64,000 nt of DNA from Diacronema lutheri. Its lineage: Eukaryota > Haptophyta > Pavlovophyceae > Pavlovales > Pavlovaceae. The DNA lies in contig JAGTXO010000016.1 of the NCBI GenBank assembly GCA_019448385.1, positions 558,001 through 622,000 of the forward strand, given 5' to 3'. Within the stretch, counting starts at the first letter, position 1, and each line of letters begins with the position of its first letter. Positions 50,916-60,804 of the stretch are shown here, in pieces. Below the pieces are notes generated by a model, which was given only the letters and a program-made list of their open reading frames with translations, had not been told where the DNA came from and searched no databases. The position numbers were made by a program, and so were the translations under genes.

Positions 50916-51019
50916 TACTCATAAATAACAACAGTAGGCGCTTTCTCCCCGGGCGGGTGGTGCAGGTTGCCCCAGGGAGGCGTGCGCCGGGAGCCCGTGA
51001 GCCCAGAGGCGCGGGGAGC

Positions 51020-51842
51020 ATGGCGCGCGACTGCTCGCCGTACGCGGATGTGCAGACGGTCTTCATCCCGTTCTTCCTCGCATGGGTGTTCGCCCTCGCC
51101 TTTTGGGTTTACAACACCTTCTTCCGCAACCGCGACGTGGCGAACAGCCTGCACAAGGGGCTTACCTGGCTGCCCGCGGTCGAGTGCGTCTACACGTTCC
51201 TGTGCATCTTCTACTACGCGGCATGCCCGTGGGAGTCCTTTGGCTCGCAGCTTGTCGCCGCCGCGCTGCTGATGGTCGTGATCCTCAAGGAGCCGCTCAA
51301 CCTCCTCTGCCTTCTTCTCGTCTCGAAGGGCTGGTGCATCACGCGCGACTCGCTCTCCTACTCGGAGAACCGGGTGATCGTCGTGACCGTGCTGCTGCTG
51401 TATGCCTCCGTCGTCTTCGAGCTCTTCGCGCCCAACAACGCCACGTCCGGTGCGGCGCGCGCGCGCCCGCCCCGCCGCCGCGCCGCGCGCGGCGTGCGCC
51501 GACCATCGCCGCCCGCCGCCCTCCGCCCGCCTGCCGCGCGCGCCTTGCCCCTGTGCGTGTGCTTCCTCCCTCCTTGCCCCCCCCTCGCCCAGTCTTCTGG
51601 ATGATTCCAATCATCGTTGCATATATCGTTATGCTCGTGAATGCCAGCATGTCTATGTGGACCAACCTGCGCATTCTCAAGTCGCAGCTCCTCGCGATGG
51701 CGCAGCTCAACATCGACGCGCTCTCCACGCCCGCCTATGCGAAGTGCGCGCCCGCGCCGCGCGCCGCGTGCCGTTCGGCAAGCGCCTACGCTGCATGGGC
51801 GCCCGACTCTTCAATCTGCGTCTTCTGTGCACGATGTGTTGC

Positions 51843-51878
<36 letters not shown>

Positions 51879-52872
51879 CGCGCACACACCCACACACCCC
51901 ACACCCCTGTGTATATAATCGTCGCGTGGCCCTCCGTAATGCGCGGCTCGCGTCGCACAGGTACGTCATGTTCAAGCGGCTGGCGATCGCGACGGCGGCG
52001 TACGTGGCGATGGAGTTGGCCATCCACATCTCCACGTCGCTCACGCGCTCGCCCGCCTACGTCTTCCTCCTCTGCCACCAGATCATGGAGCTCTCGGTCG
52101 CGGTCTTCATTGGCGTCCAGTTCCGCGCACGCCCTATCCACTCCGTCTTCCAGCAGATGCAGGCCTTTGGCATGCAGCTGGTGCGCTATGTTGCAGCCGC
52201 GCGCGCGCAGCGTCGCGCGGCGCGCGTCCACGCCGCGCCGCCGTTGGTGGCGCGGAGCCGTGCGCCGTCGGTGGCGTGGAGCCGATCCGCCGCCACGTGC
52301 CCACACCGCGCGCCCGCCCACGCCCCTCCTTCCCGCTTCTTCCAATCGCCGCTGCTTGCGATTTTCCCGCCCAGGCGGAGCAGCTCTTGCCGTCGGTTAC
52401 GACCATCTCTATTAATCGGCTCGAGTTGTCTGCGCCTGGAATGGTCGAGTGGTCCGACAAGATGGCCGCGCCGCCCGAGCATGGCGGCTCGACCGGCGAG
52501 GAGCCGATGACGCTCATCGTTGTGAACCCGGGCGGCGACGACGGCGACGGCGGCGAGCCCGGCTCACGCGTGCAGACCGCCGTCCGCTCGAACAGTGCCG
52601 CGCAGCGCAGCGATGCGAGCGCATCAGAAAGCATGGCGCCCGTCGCGAGCCCCGCCGCCGCGCTGAACAGCGCGCTCATCTCCGCCGCCTTCACCTCGAG
52701 CCCCACGCACGCCGCCGGCCGCGCGGCTGCCGACGCGGTGCGCGGCGGCGCGGCCAACCGCGCGCGGCAGGACACATCGACGCGCGAGCAAGCACCTGCG
52801 CATGCCGGCATGATTCCAGCCACGAGCGACCATGTGCCGCCGGGCTTCATGACGTCGACCTCGTCGGCGTGA
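51020..52872 (+). CDS. Polytopic 7TM-like membrane protein
   Basis: Exons are 51020-51449, 51593-51743, 51961-52180 and 52375-52872 (introns 143, 217, 194 bp), giving 432 residues. About seven hydrophobic helices occupy residues 12-265. The first starts T-V-F-I-P-F-F-L-A-W; later ones include LLCLLLVSKGWCITRDSL, a motif like the K-G-W-G-I of the GOST/GPR107/GPR180 seven-helix group. There is no signal peptide or large lumenal domain, unlike animal members. The C-terminal ~150 residues are hydrophilic, Ala/Ser-rich and probably cytosolic. Intron 2 contains a run of about 31 C. The family assignment is tentative; the topology is clear. A trafficking or receptor role is possible. Confidence 0.6.
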
Positions 52873-53129
52873 CGGTGTGACGGTGTGACGGATCGAATCA
52901 CTGGAGGGAGGGGCGGGGGGGAGAGGGGGGGGGGGGGGGGGGGGGGGTAGGGCTTAGCCCGGGTAGCTTGCGTAGCATCGGGCGAGGAGGCCTTCGCGCG
53001 GCGTGGCGCGGCACGGCGTGCGGCGCGGACGATCCCATCGATCCGCGCCGCGTCGCCTCTTGGCGCCGACTTGGCCCGCGCCACGCGGTCTGGCTGGCGG
53101 ACGCCCTTTACGCCCTTTCCTCCCGCACG
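52873..53129. other. Intergenic with long poly-G
   Basis: This is the 3' flank of the 7TM-like gene and the 5' region of GPN2. A run of about 20 G (52927-52947, after a shorter G-rich stretch) is the main feature; it could form a G-quadruplex. No gene is seen. Confidence 0.5.
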
Positions 53130-54476
53130 ATGCCGTTCGGCCAGCTGGTGATCGGCCCGCCCGGGTCGGGGAAGACGACCTACTGCGAGGCGATGCGCCG
53201 GCACCTCGCCGCGCGCGGGCGCGACGTGGCCGTCGTCAACCTCGATCCGGCCAACGACAGCCCGCCTTACGAGTGCGCCGTCGACATTGCGCGCCTCATC
53301 ACCGTCGACGACGCGGCGGCCGAGTACGCGCTCGGCCCGAACGGCGGCCTCGTGTACTGCTTCGAGTACCTGGCGGCGAATGTGGACTGGCTGGTCGAGC
53401 AGCTGCGCCCGCTTGGCTCCAAGTATGTCCTCTTCGACTGCCCCGGCCAGATCGAGCTCTACACGCACCACGAGGCCGTGCGCGCCGTCACGGACGCGCT
53501 CGCGCGCGAGCTCGACTTCCGGCTCGTCGCGCTCCACCTGCTCGACGCGCACCACTGCGCGGAGGTGTCCAAGTACGTGTCGGGACTCGTCGTCTCGCTC
53601 TCCGCCATGCTTCAGCTCGAGCTCCCGCACGTCAACGTCCTTTCAAAGGTCGACCTCGTCGAGGCGGCCGGTCCGCTAGCGCTCCCGCTCTCTTATTACG
53701 CCGACTGCGCCGACCTCAGCCGGCTGCTCCCATTCTGCGAGGCGTCGCCCGCCTTCTCGAAGAAGCACGCCGCGCTCACCTCCCGCCTCTGCGAGCTCGT
53801 CGACGACTTTGCCCTCCTCCATTTCATCCCATGCTGCGCCACAGATGACGAAACCCTCGCCGCGGTGTTGCGCGACGCCGACAAGTCGTGCGGCTACGCG
53901 TTCGGCGCGCTCGAGCGGAACAACGCGGGGCTCTTCGCGACGGCGGCTGGCGTCGTGGGTTCCGATTACGACCGGGTCGCAGCCGTTGCTGACCGTTACA
54001 CCGGACTCGGCCTGGACGGGTCGGACGCGGACGCGCTCGCGCGGCACTACCGCGACCGCCTGTACGGCGAGGGCGGCGAGGAGGGCGAGGAGGCGGAGGA
54101 GGAGGCCGGGGACGAGGGCTGGGTCGACGGCGATGCGCACGCCGCGAGCGAGCGCGCCGCCAGCGACGGGGCCGCTCGCGACGACCGGCGACGGGCCGAC
54201 GGCGAGCGCGCCACGGCCGACGGGCGCGCGCGCGCCGGCGCCGAGGCGACGCAACGCGTCGCCGAGGGCGGCGCTGTCCTGCGCGCGGGGCAGGGCACAG
54301 CGGCGAGCGCGCGTGGGACGCGGCATGCGCAGGATAGCGCCGCTTGCACGGCGGCGCGCGCGCACCCGGATGACGAGGGCGACGGCGGGCTGGGCGGCGG
54401 GCGCGACGCGCGCACGGCCAGCGATGGCGCGTCCTGCTTCGTCCCTCTCGGCGGCAGTCGGAGACGGGCCGCGTAG
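53130..54476 (+). CDS. GPN2: GPN-loop GTPase 2
   Basis: This single exon of 448 residues starts MPFGQLVIGPPGSGKTTYCE, with the P-loop at residues 9-17. Switch and family motifs follow: NLDPANDSPPYECAVDI, the GPN loop ALGPNGGLVYC, the Walker B-like FDCPGQIELYTH, and a S-K-V-D-L guanine-specificity motif. The tail of the GTPase fold ends around residue 300. GPN proteins act in cytosolic assembly and nuclear import of RNA polymerases II and III. Usual length is about 310; the extra ~135 C-terminal residues are Asp/Glu/Ala/Arg-rich and look disordered. The GPN2 subtype is chosen from the Y-E-C-A-V-D-I motif and the N-terminus; GPN3 is less likely. Confidence 0.9.
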   Translation: MPFGQLVIGPPGSGKTTYCEAMRRHLAARGRDVAVVNLDPANDSPPYECAVDIARLITVDDAAAEYALGPNGGLVYCFEYLAANVDWLVEQLRPLGSKYVLFDCPGQIELYTHHEAVRAVTDALARELDFRLVALHLLDAHHCAEVSKYVSGLVVSLSAMLQLELPHVNVLSKVDLVEAAGPLALPLSYYADCADLSRLLPFCEASPAFSKKHAALTSRLCELVDDFALLHFIPCCATDDETLAAVLRDADKSCGYAFGALERNNAGLFATAAGVVGSDYDRVAAVADRYTGLGLDGSDADALARHYRDRLYGEGGEEGEEAEEEAGDEGWVDGDAHAASERAASDGAARDDRRRADGERATADGRARAGAEATQRVAEGGAVLRAGQGTAASARGTRHAQDSAACTAARAHPDDEGDGGLGGGRDARTASDGASCFVPLGGSRRRAA

Positions 54477-54586
54477 CAGCCGTCCACTGCCAAAAAAAAA
54501 ACGTAGCCCCATCCAAGCGCCCGTGGACTACGAACGACCGCTTCCAGGGGGGCGAGTCAGCAGGGGGACGTGCACGGGGCCGTGAG

Positions 54587-57500
54587 TCAGGCCCCAGTCG
54601 CGCCAGCATGCCGGAGCTGCTCGTTGTAGGCGACAAGCAGCATCGGGTTCAGCGCGCGCACGCACGGGGCAAGCTGCGGCCACGTCTCGAGGCGCTGCAG
54701 CAGGCGCGCCGCGAGGGCACGCACCTCCGCCGCGCTGTGCAGCACGAGCAGCGCTACGGGCGTGAGCGCGCCAGTCGCGCACGTCGCGTCGAGCCCGCTG
54801 AGCAGGCCGACGAGCGACGCCTCGTCGAGCGCCGCGTCGAGCAGCGTCGCGAGCAGCTCGCACGCCTCGCCGCCGCTCAGCTCGGCGGATGCCGCGGCGC
54901 CCACCAGCACCTCGCGGCCGTCCGCTGCACCCGTCGAGACGCGCTCCGCCGCGCCCGCGCCGCCGTGCGGGGCCGCGACGCGACCGCCGCGCGCGCGCAG
55001 CCCGCGCAGGCGCTCAACCGCCGCGCGCGCGGCGCCGGGCGCGTCGGCGGCGTGGAGCTCGCCGCTCGCGGCCGCGCGGATCGCGCGCGAAAGGGCCGCG
55101 TTCGTGCGCGCCGCGCGCAGCGCGAGCCGCGCGTCCGCCGTCGAGGCGTAGGGCATCGCGGCCGCGAGCGCGACGGCGGGCGCGCGCGCCGCGGCCGCGC
55201 CGGCGCCGCCGCTCGCGACGAGCGCCGCGGCGGCGCTCGCGACGAGCGCGCGCGCGCGCTCGCGGAAGCACTCACGCACCCAACCCTCGGGCAGCTGTGC
55301 GCCGACGCCCGCAACGAGCCGCGTGCCGAGCGCCGCCTCGTCGGCGGTCTCGACCGCCCAGCCGGCGCCGTCACGCGCGTCGGCCGCGCCGCCCGCCGCG
55401 CCGCCGTCGTCGGCGCCGTGCGCGTCGCGTGCGGTCGGCTGCGTCCGGGGCGGGCGGAGCACCTGTCCGGTGTCCACGTCGCATAACAGATCCCACCAGC
55501 CTGCATGAAATCGTATTCATTGGGCAGGAGAGGGGAAGAGGGGGTGGGCTGGGCTGCTTGCGGGCCGCGCAAGATGGCAGCCACTCGCGCCGCGCGCGCG
55601 CGGGCGCGCGCGTGGGCGTGGGCGTGGGCGCGCACCCGTCCTGCACGCAAACATCGGGTTGGTTACACCCGCCACATAAGCGGGTACCTCCAAAAACGAT
55701 AGGTCGTTGAGGTTTGCATACGGGAATGTACGGCGCAGGAGGATCGGAGGAAGCGGCGGGCTGACGAGCAGCGGCGCGGCGAGCACGTGCGCGCACACGG
55801 CCGACGCGCGCTGCGCTTGGCCTGCGCGGCCACGCGCGCGGGGCGCAGGTGACCGCGTGGCGGAGGGGTGGGCGACCGACCGACCACGTGGCGGAGGGGT
55901 GGGCGACCGACCGACCACGTGGCGGAGGGGTGGGCGACCGACCGACCACGTGGCGGAGGGGTGGGCGGCCGACCGACCACGTGGCGGAGGGGTGAGGTCC
56001 ACGCGGTCAGGGCGCGGACGCGGGCAGGGCGAGCCCATGCGCCGGACGCGGGCAGGGCGCGGCCGTGCGTCGGACGCTCGGGCAGGGGGCGGCCGTGTGC
56101 CGGACGCTCGGGCAGGGCGCGCCCATGCGCCGGACGCTCGGGCAGGGCGCGCCCATGCGCCGGACGCTCGGGCAGGGCGCGGCCGTGCGTCGGACCAATA
56201 AATAATACGCGCTGGGCGCACAGGAGCGCGCGCTGGATTTGAACCGCCGCCGCGCCAAATGTGCGCACAAGCTGCGTCGCGCGCGCGTCGGCGAGCTCGT
56301 CGGCATCCAGGAAGCGCGGCACGCGCACCGCGATCGCTGAGCCGGCCCACAGTGCTGCGGTGGGCACGTGCGTCGGCGCACGCGGCGCGGCCGTGCCGGT
56401 GGCGAGCGGGCCGGCGCACGCGCCGAAGAAGCGCTCGGCCTCGCGCTCGAGCGGCGTCGGCTGCTCGAGCGCGAAAGCGGGCGCGCGAGGGGGCCGCGCG
56501 CAGGCACGATGGCGGAGGCGCGACGCCCCTTTTCAAATCGGACGGGATGGTGGAGGCGCGGCGCGGCGCGGCGGGTCGTGCACAACGCGCGCGCGCGCCC
56601 GATTTGAAAAGCGGCGGCATGCCAGCGCGCGAGGGCGGGAGCGCAGTGCGCACACGCGCACGCGCGCACGCACGCACGCACGCGTTGTTTCACCCGCCGG
56701 CCAACGCCGCGCGATGCGCCGAGCGCACGGGTGGCACCCCCGCGCTGCTCCCGCGCGGCTCCCGCGCGGCGCCCGCGCGGCGCCCGCGCGGCGCCCGCGC
56801 GGCGCCCGCGCGGCGCGAGGGCGCAGGCGCACCGGGCTGAGCGCGAGCAGGTCGACGGTGAGCAGCGAATTGTACACTTTCGCCGCGATCGCGCGCGCGG
56901 CGAGCGTGCCGCCCGCCGCACCGAGCAGCTCGCGCGCGGGCTGCGCGCCGCCGCCGGCGTGCGTGCCATTGGCCGCGGCGGGCTGCCGCACCGATTCGGT
57001 GGTCGTGCTGTCGGACACCGCGGCCGCCGAGTCGGCGAGTAACTGCTTCATCGCCTGCACGAGGACGGGCTGCCGGAAGGACACGGTGCGCGCGAGCGAG
57101 GCGCGCGCGCGCAGCGGCACGCAACGCGCGGTCGGCACACGACTGCACGGGCAGCGTGGCGGCGCGAGCTTGGCGGCGCGACGCCGTGCGCACCGCGTGG
57201 CCATGCGCGGGCGGCGCACCTTGTAGACGTGGAGGAAGCGGTCGGTAGTCGCGATGGCGATAGCCTTCACCTCGGCACCTCTCCGGATCCTCCGGTCCTT
57301 GCGCGTGCACACCAAGTTGAGCACCCACACGAGCGGGCGCGCGGCGCGCGCGCCGATGCGCTTGGGCGACGACGGCGAGAGGGACGGCGACGGCGACGCG
57401 CTCGCACGGGCGTCTACCATCCGCGCGAGCGCCGAGGCGCGATTGGCATCGTGCGTGGCGAACACGCCGTCCGAGCCCGCGCCCGCATCCGCGCCCGTGG

Positions 57501-58098
57501 CGCGCTCGTGCGCCGCGTGCGCGACGGGCGTGGAGCCGTCGTCAACGTCCGGGATCGCAGCGTCGAGCCGCTCAGAGAAAGCGACCTGGTCGAGCGCCGA
57601 ATGGAAATGGAGGCCGAGCGCGCTGCCGTCCTCGCAGTAGCATGAGGCGAACGCGTCCTGCAGCACCGTGTACTGCAGCTCGGCGTGCAGGCTCGTGCGC
57701 AGCCGCTCCGCGCGGCCGGCGGCGAGCACGAGCGCGCGCGCGCCGCCGTCGGCGACGTCGATCGTGAGTGTCAGCTGCTCGTCGGCGCAATAGGGGATCC
57801 ACGCGCCCTCGGTGCCACTTGGCGACGTGCGACCCCCATCGTGCGTGCGGAACACGTACGCGTCGACGCCGACCGGTTTGTCCGCCGCGCGGTCACGCGC
57901 GAGCATCGGCCGCAGCGCAAAGTAAGTCCAGTCGGCCTCGTGGTTGTGCGCGCCCTCCGGCAGCATGAGCTCGGCAAGCGCGTCCTCGGCCGCGTCGAGC
58001 GGCGCCGGGTGCTGCGCGCGGATCACGCTGCCCTTCTCGATGTCAAACTCGGCGACCACCACACCGACCACCGAGGGGTCGCCCCTGGGCGACGCCAT
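54587..58098 (-). CDS. AFI1/SPA-type DENN domain protein
   Basis: Exons are complement of 57220-58098, 56833-57069, 56196-56460, 55636-55821 and 54587-55500 (introns 150, 372, 374, 135 bp), giving 826 residues from the ATG at 58098. The N-terminus VVAEFDIEKGSVIRAQHP, ELMLPEGAHN and DWTYFAL match the AFI1/docking part of DENN proteins. Downstream blocks are KAIAIATTDRFLHVYK|PVL, YNSLLTVDLLALSP, AQRVLFIG, TFPYANLNDLSFLEVPAYVA, GVTNPMF and WWDLLCDVDTGQVL. The joins restore these blocks at every junction. Relatives regulate small GTPases (Arf3/Rab) in polarity and traffic. The C-terminal ~300 residues are Ala-rich and end in an ARM-like helix set (VRALNPMLLVAYNEQLR). Introns 2 and 3 carry repeats. 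Confidence 0.85.
55850..56195. repeat. Two adjacent minisatellites in DENN intron 3
   Basis: A 31-bp unit (GTGGCGGAGGGGTGGGCGAC plus CGACCGACCAC) occurs about five times at 55857-55995. A different 30-bp unit (CGGACGCTCGGGCAGGGCGC plus a CCATGCGC-type end) occurs about five times at 56040-56195. The second array ends next to the donor site of the intron. Confidence 0.85.
56524..56617. repeat. Inverted repeat in DENN intron 2
   Basis: CTTTTCAAATCGG (56529-56541) is matched perfectly in inverted orientation by CCGATTTGAAAAG (56599-56611). Arms extend to about 18 bp with one mismatch. The 57-bp spacer is GC-rich. It may be a small foldback element. Confidence 0.7.
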
Positions 58099-58139
58099 CG
58101 TGCCCTCGTTACGCGTGATCACACGTCGGGCCGGCGAAA
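58099..58139. promoter_or_regulatory. 41-bp divergent spacer
   Basis: This is the whole interval between the ATGs of the DENN gene (minus) and the BART-domain gene (plus). It includes TTACGCGTGATCACACG and no TATA box. Confidence 0.5.
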
Positions 58140-59158
58140 ATGTCGCACACGATCGAGAGCGTGCACTTCCAACGGCTCGAGGAGTTCTTCTTCGGCGGTG
58201 AGGTCGCGGTCCGCCCGATCGCGCCGCCCGCGCGATCAAGCCGCGCGGGCAGCACGTGCGCTGCGCGCGCGCGGCTCTCAGCCAATCGCGCGGGTGCGCG
58301 CCGGCGTCGCACGCGCGCGTCGCTTCGACATGAATCGACTGCGCTCGCGCTTGCGCGCGTTGCGCATGCTTCCGCGCGCGTCTCGCGATCCGTCGCAGAG
58401 GAGTTCATCGAGTCGTTTGAGAAATGGGCGCAGCCGCACGTCGCGCTCTTTGACGACGAGGCGCTGACCGGGGGCGAGCAGAAGCTTGAGTTTATGCAAG
58501 TCTACACTGTGCGCTGCACGGTCGCGCGTGACGCTGCTCGCGCCGCGCCCGCGTCCTCGCGCTTCGCGCGCGCCACGCTGTCGAGACGTGGCCCGCTCTA
58601 CGCATTGTGCCTCCCGTGCGCTCCTCCGGCCGTGAAGCGCCGCTCACGCGCCCGCGCGCACGGCCGGCGCGTGGCGCTCCGTTTCTGCCAGGCATTCATT
58701 GAGCTGGTGCGTGGGCGGCGCACAGCGGTGCACCCCTCCTGACCGGCTGTCCCGAAGCTCGGTCGCACCGCGCCCTACCACGCGCGCTGCGTCCACGCGC
58801 GCTCTCGTGCGCTCCCACGCGTAGAATCATACAACATCAGACCCCCCCCCCCCCCCCCCTTCCCAATTTGCGCGCGGAACAGTACGAGAGCAAGCTCGAC
58901 GCGTTCGTCAAGGAGCAAGGGCTCGACATGGGCGCCTTCATGGAGGCGGCCAAGGCTGAGCTGCTCAAGGGGCAGGGCTCGGACGACTGGTCCGAGCGAT
59001 CGCCGCACGGCTTCATTCTGCGGGTCTCATTTTTTTTTTTTTTTCAGGCGACCGCGGAGTATGACACGTCCTTGCAAATGATGGCTGAGGTCGCGCAGCG
59101 CGTCAAAGGTGAGGAAAACGATGCGCAGGGTGTGGCCCGTGTGGGCGAAGGAGAGTGA
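58140..59158 (+). CDS. BART-domain protein (CFAP36/ARL2BP-like)
   Basis: Exons are 58140-58197, 58399-58508, 58692-58706 and 58883 onward, with a 15-nt exon coding AFIEL. The joined protein reads FFFGGEEFIESFEKWAQPHV, an A-L-F-D-D segment, LEFMQVYTAFIELYESKLDA and FVKEQGLDMGAFMEAAKAEL. This aligns without gaps to the BART helix bundle of CFAP36, which binds ARL2/ARL3-type GTPases, so a ciliary or tubulin-folding role is likely. Exon 4 may contain a further 24-bp intron (59024-59047, GTCTCA then a T-run and CAG); if not removed it codes a Phe run. The stop at 59158 assumes no further splicing after residue ~135; a donor-like GTGAGG at 59109 leaves a longer tail possible. About 144-152 residues. 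Confidence 0.75.
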
Positions 59159-59312
59159 GGATTTTGATTTTGATTTTTCCCTTTTTGCTTTTCATTTTCT
59201 ATCCAGGAAGAATTATTAATTGTTTCTTCCCTAAATTTTTTTTGGGGGCCGTGAAGTCGGTCGGCTCGGACTACCGAGCACAACCTTGGACACTGCCGAA
59301 AGAGCAGCGTGC
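59159..59312. promoter_or_regulatory. AT-rich island upstream of the amidohydrolase gene
   Basis: About 90 bp (59159-59247) is strikingly T-rich, in contrast to its GC-rich surroundings, with GAAGAATTATTAATTG near 59208. It ends ~65 bp before the next ATG. It may be the 3' end of the BART gene, the promoter of the amidohydrolase gene, or both. Confidence 0.45.
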
Positions 59313-60717
59313 ATGCTCGGCGCGCCCATCTCGCGACGCACCGCCGTTGCTGCCCTTTCGCTCCTCGCTGCGCCGGCGCCTGGCGGCAGCATGTCGAACC
59401 TCGCCGCGCGGCCGGCGCGCATCGACGGCCACCTGCACCTCTGGTCGGATGGCGCGGACTGGGCCGAGGGCGCTTCGCCGCCCGCGGCGCTCCAGAGGTG
59501 AAGCGCGAGCGCGCGCGGCGCCGCCATTGCTGCCCGCGCCCGGGGCCTATCCGCCACACGCGCATTGCGCCGTTGGTTCGTGCCGCCAACGCGCGCGCGC
59601 GTGCGCCCTCCGTTGACGCGCGCGTGCGACAGCGTCGCGACCATCGATCGTTACGTCGCCGACGCGAAGGCCGCGGGCATCGACGGTGCCGTGATCGTGC
59701 ACCACCACTTCCCGTGGACGCGCGCCGACGCGGCGCTCGGCATCGACCACGAGTACGTGCGCGCCGCGCTCGAGCGTCACCCGGCCTTCTTCAGGGCGAT
59801 GGGTGTCGCCGACCCGCGGCTGGGCGCGACTGCGGGCTGCGCGGCCCTCGTGCGGCTCAAGGAGCTGGGCTTCAGCGGCGTGCGCTTCAGCGGCCCGCTC
59901 TTCGCGCAGGTGGAGGGCGGGCTGGGCGGATCGATCGGCCGCGCGCTCTTTGCGCGCGCCGGTGAGCTCTGCATGCCCGTCGGCGTGATGGCGTTTGGGG
60001 GCGTCGCGGCCGCGCTGCCGGCGATCCGCGCGCTGCTCGACGCGTCGACGGAGACGCGGTTGATTGTCGACCATTTTGGGTTCTTCCGCCAGCAGGGCGA
60101 GGTGCAGCGCGAGGCGATCGACGCGCTGCTGCAGCTCGCGAGGTGCGCGCAGGACCTGCGAACTGCTGTTGCTGCCCCCCCCCCCCCCCCCCCCCCAACC
60201 CCCCCCCCCCCCCCCCTAAAAGCGAAATAATCTGTCCCGCCCCCCCGCCCCGCCCCGCCCCCGCGCGCGCAGCTGCCCGCGCGTCTTCGTCAAGGCGTCT
60301 GCCTTCATGCGCGTGTCGGCGAGCGCGTACCCCGCCGTCGACCTCGCGCCGGTGCTGCGCGAGCTGCTCGACGCGTACGGCGCGGAGCGGCTGCTGTGGG
60401 GTTCCGATTTCCCGTACGCGTTGCTCGGGCAGCCGATGCCGCCAGGTGCGTCCAGCGCGCCGTCGGGCGACCGGGCCGGGCTTGTGCCGTACCACGCCGT
60501 CGCATCCGCGCTCGTGGATTGGGGAGAAACGGAAACTGCCAGTGCGAACGCCAATGGCGGTGCCGCCAGCGCGCGTGAGAGCGATTTGAATTTTGCGGGC
60601 GGCGTGATCCCGAGGCTGAGCGACGACGAGCTCCGCTGGCTGCTCGGCGGGACCGCGCTGTCGCTCTTCTGGCAGTCCAGCGCATCGCAGGCGCCTGCCC
60701 GGCCCAAGGCAGCGTAG
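59313..60717 (+). CDS. Amidohydrolase-2 family metal-dependent hydrolase
   Basis: Exons are 59313-59497, 59633-60142 and 60273-60717 (introns 135 and 130 bp, both phase 2), giving 379 residues. The TIM-barrel signature IDGHLHLWSDG at the end of exon 1 supplies the metal-binding His pair. Later motifs are IVHHHFPW, LIVDHFGFF and LLWGSDFPYALLG, the last with the catalytic Asp. Relatives include 2-pyrone-4,6-dicarboxylate lactonase and decarboxylases; the substrate here is unknown. The first ~35 residues are Ala/Arg/Ser-rich, with ATGs at 59313 and 59391, and may form a transit peptide. Intron 2 has two poly-C runs near its acceptor. Confidence 0.85.
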
Positions 60718-60804
60718 GCGTCAGGCTGCTCAGAACTCATCGGGCAAGCGGCAAGCCACAAGTCCGACCATGGCGTCGAAAAACGTCTCGTGGGCGTAGA
60801 CGGG

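Noticed and set aside
10089-57219. Many introns have lengths divisible by three and no stop codons (for example 282, 168, 144, 123, 315, 150 bp).
   Set aside because: About a third of the introns I placed behave this way, as chance predicts. Stop codons are rare in such GC-rich DNA, so openness is not evidence of retained exons.
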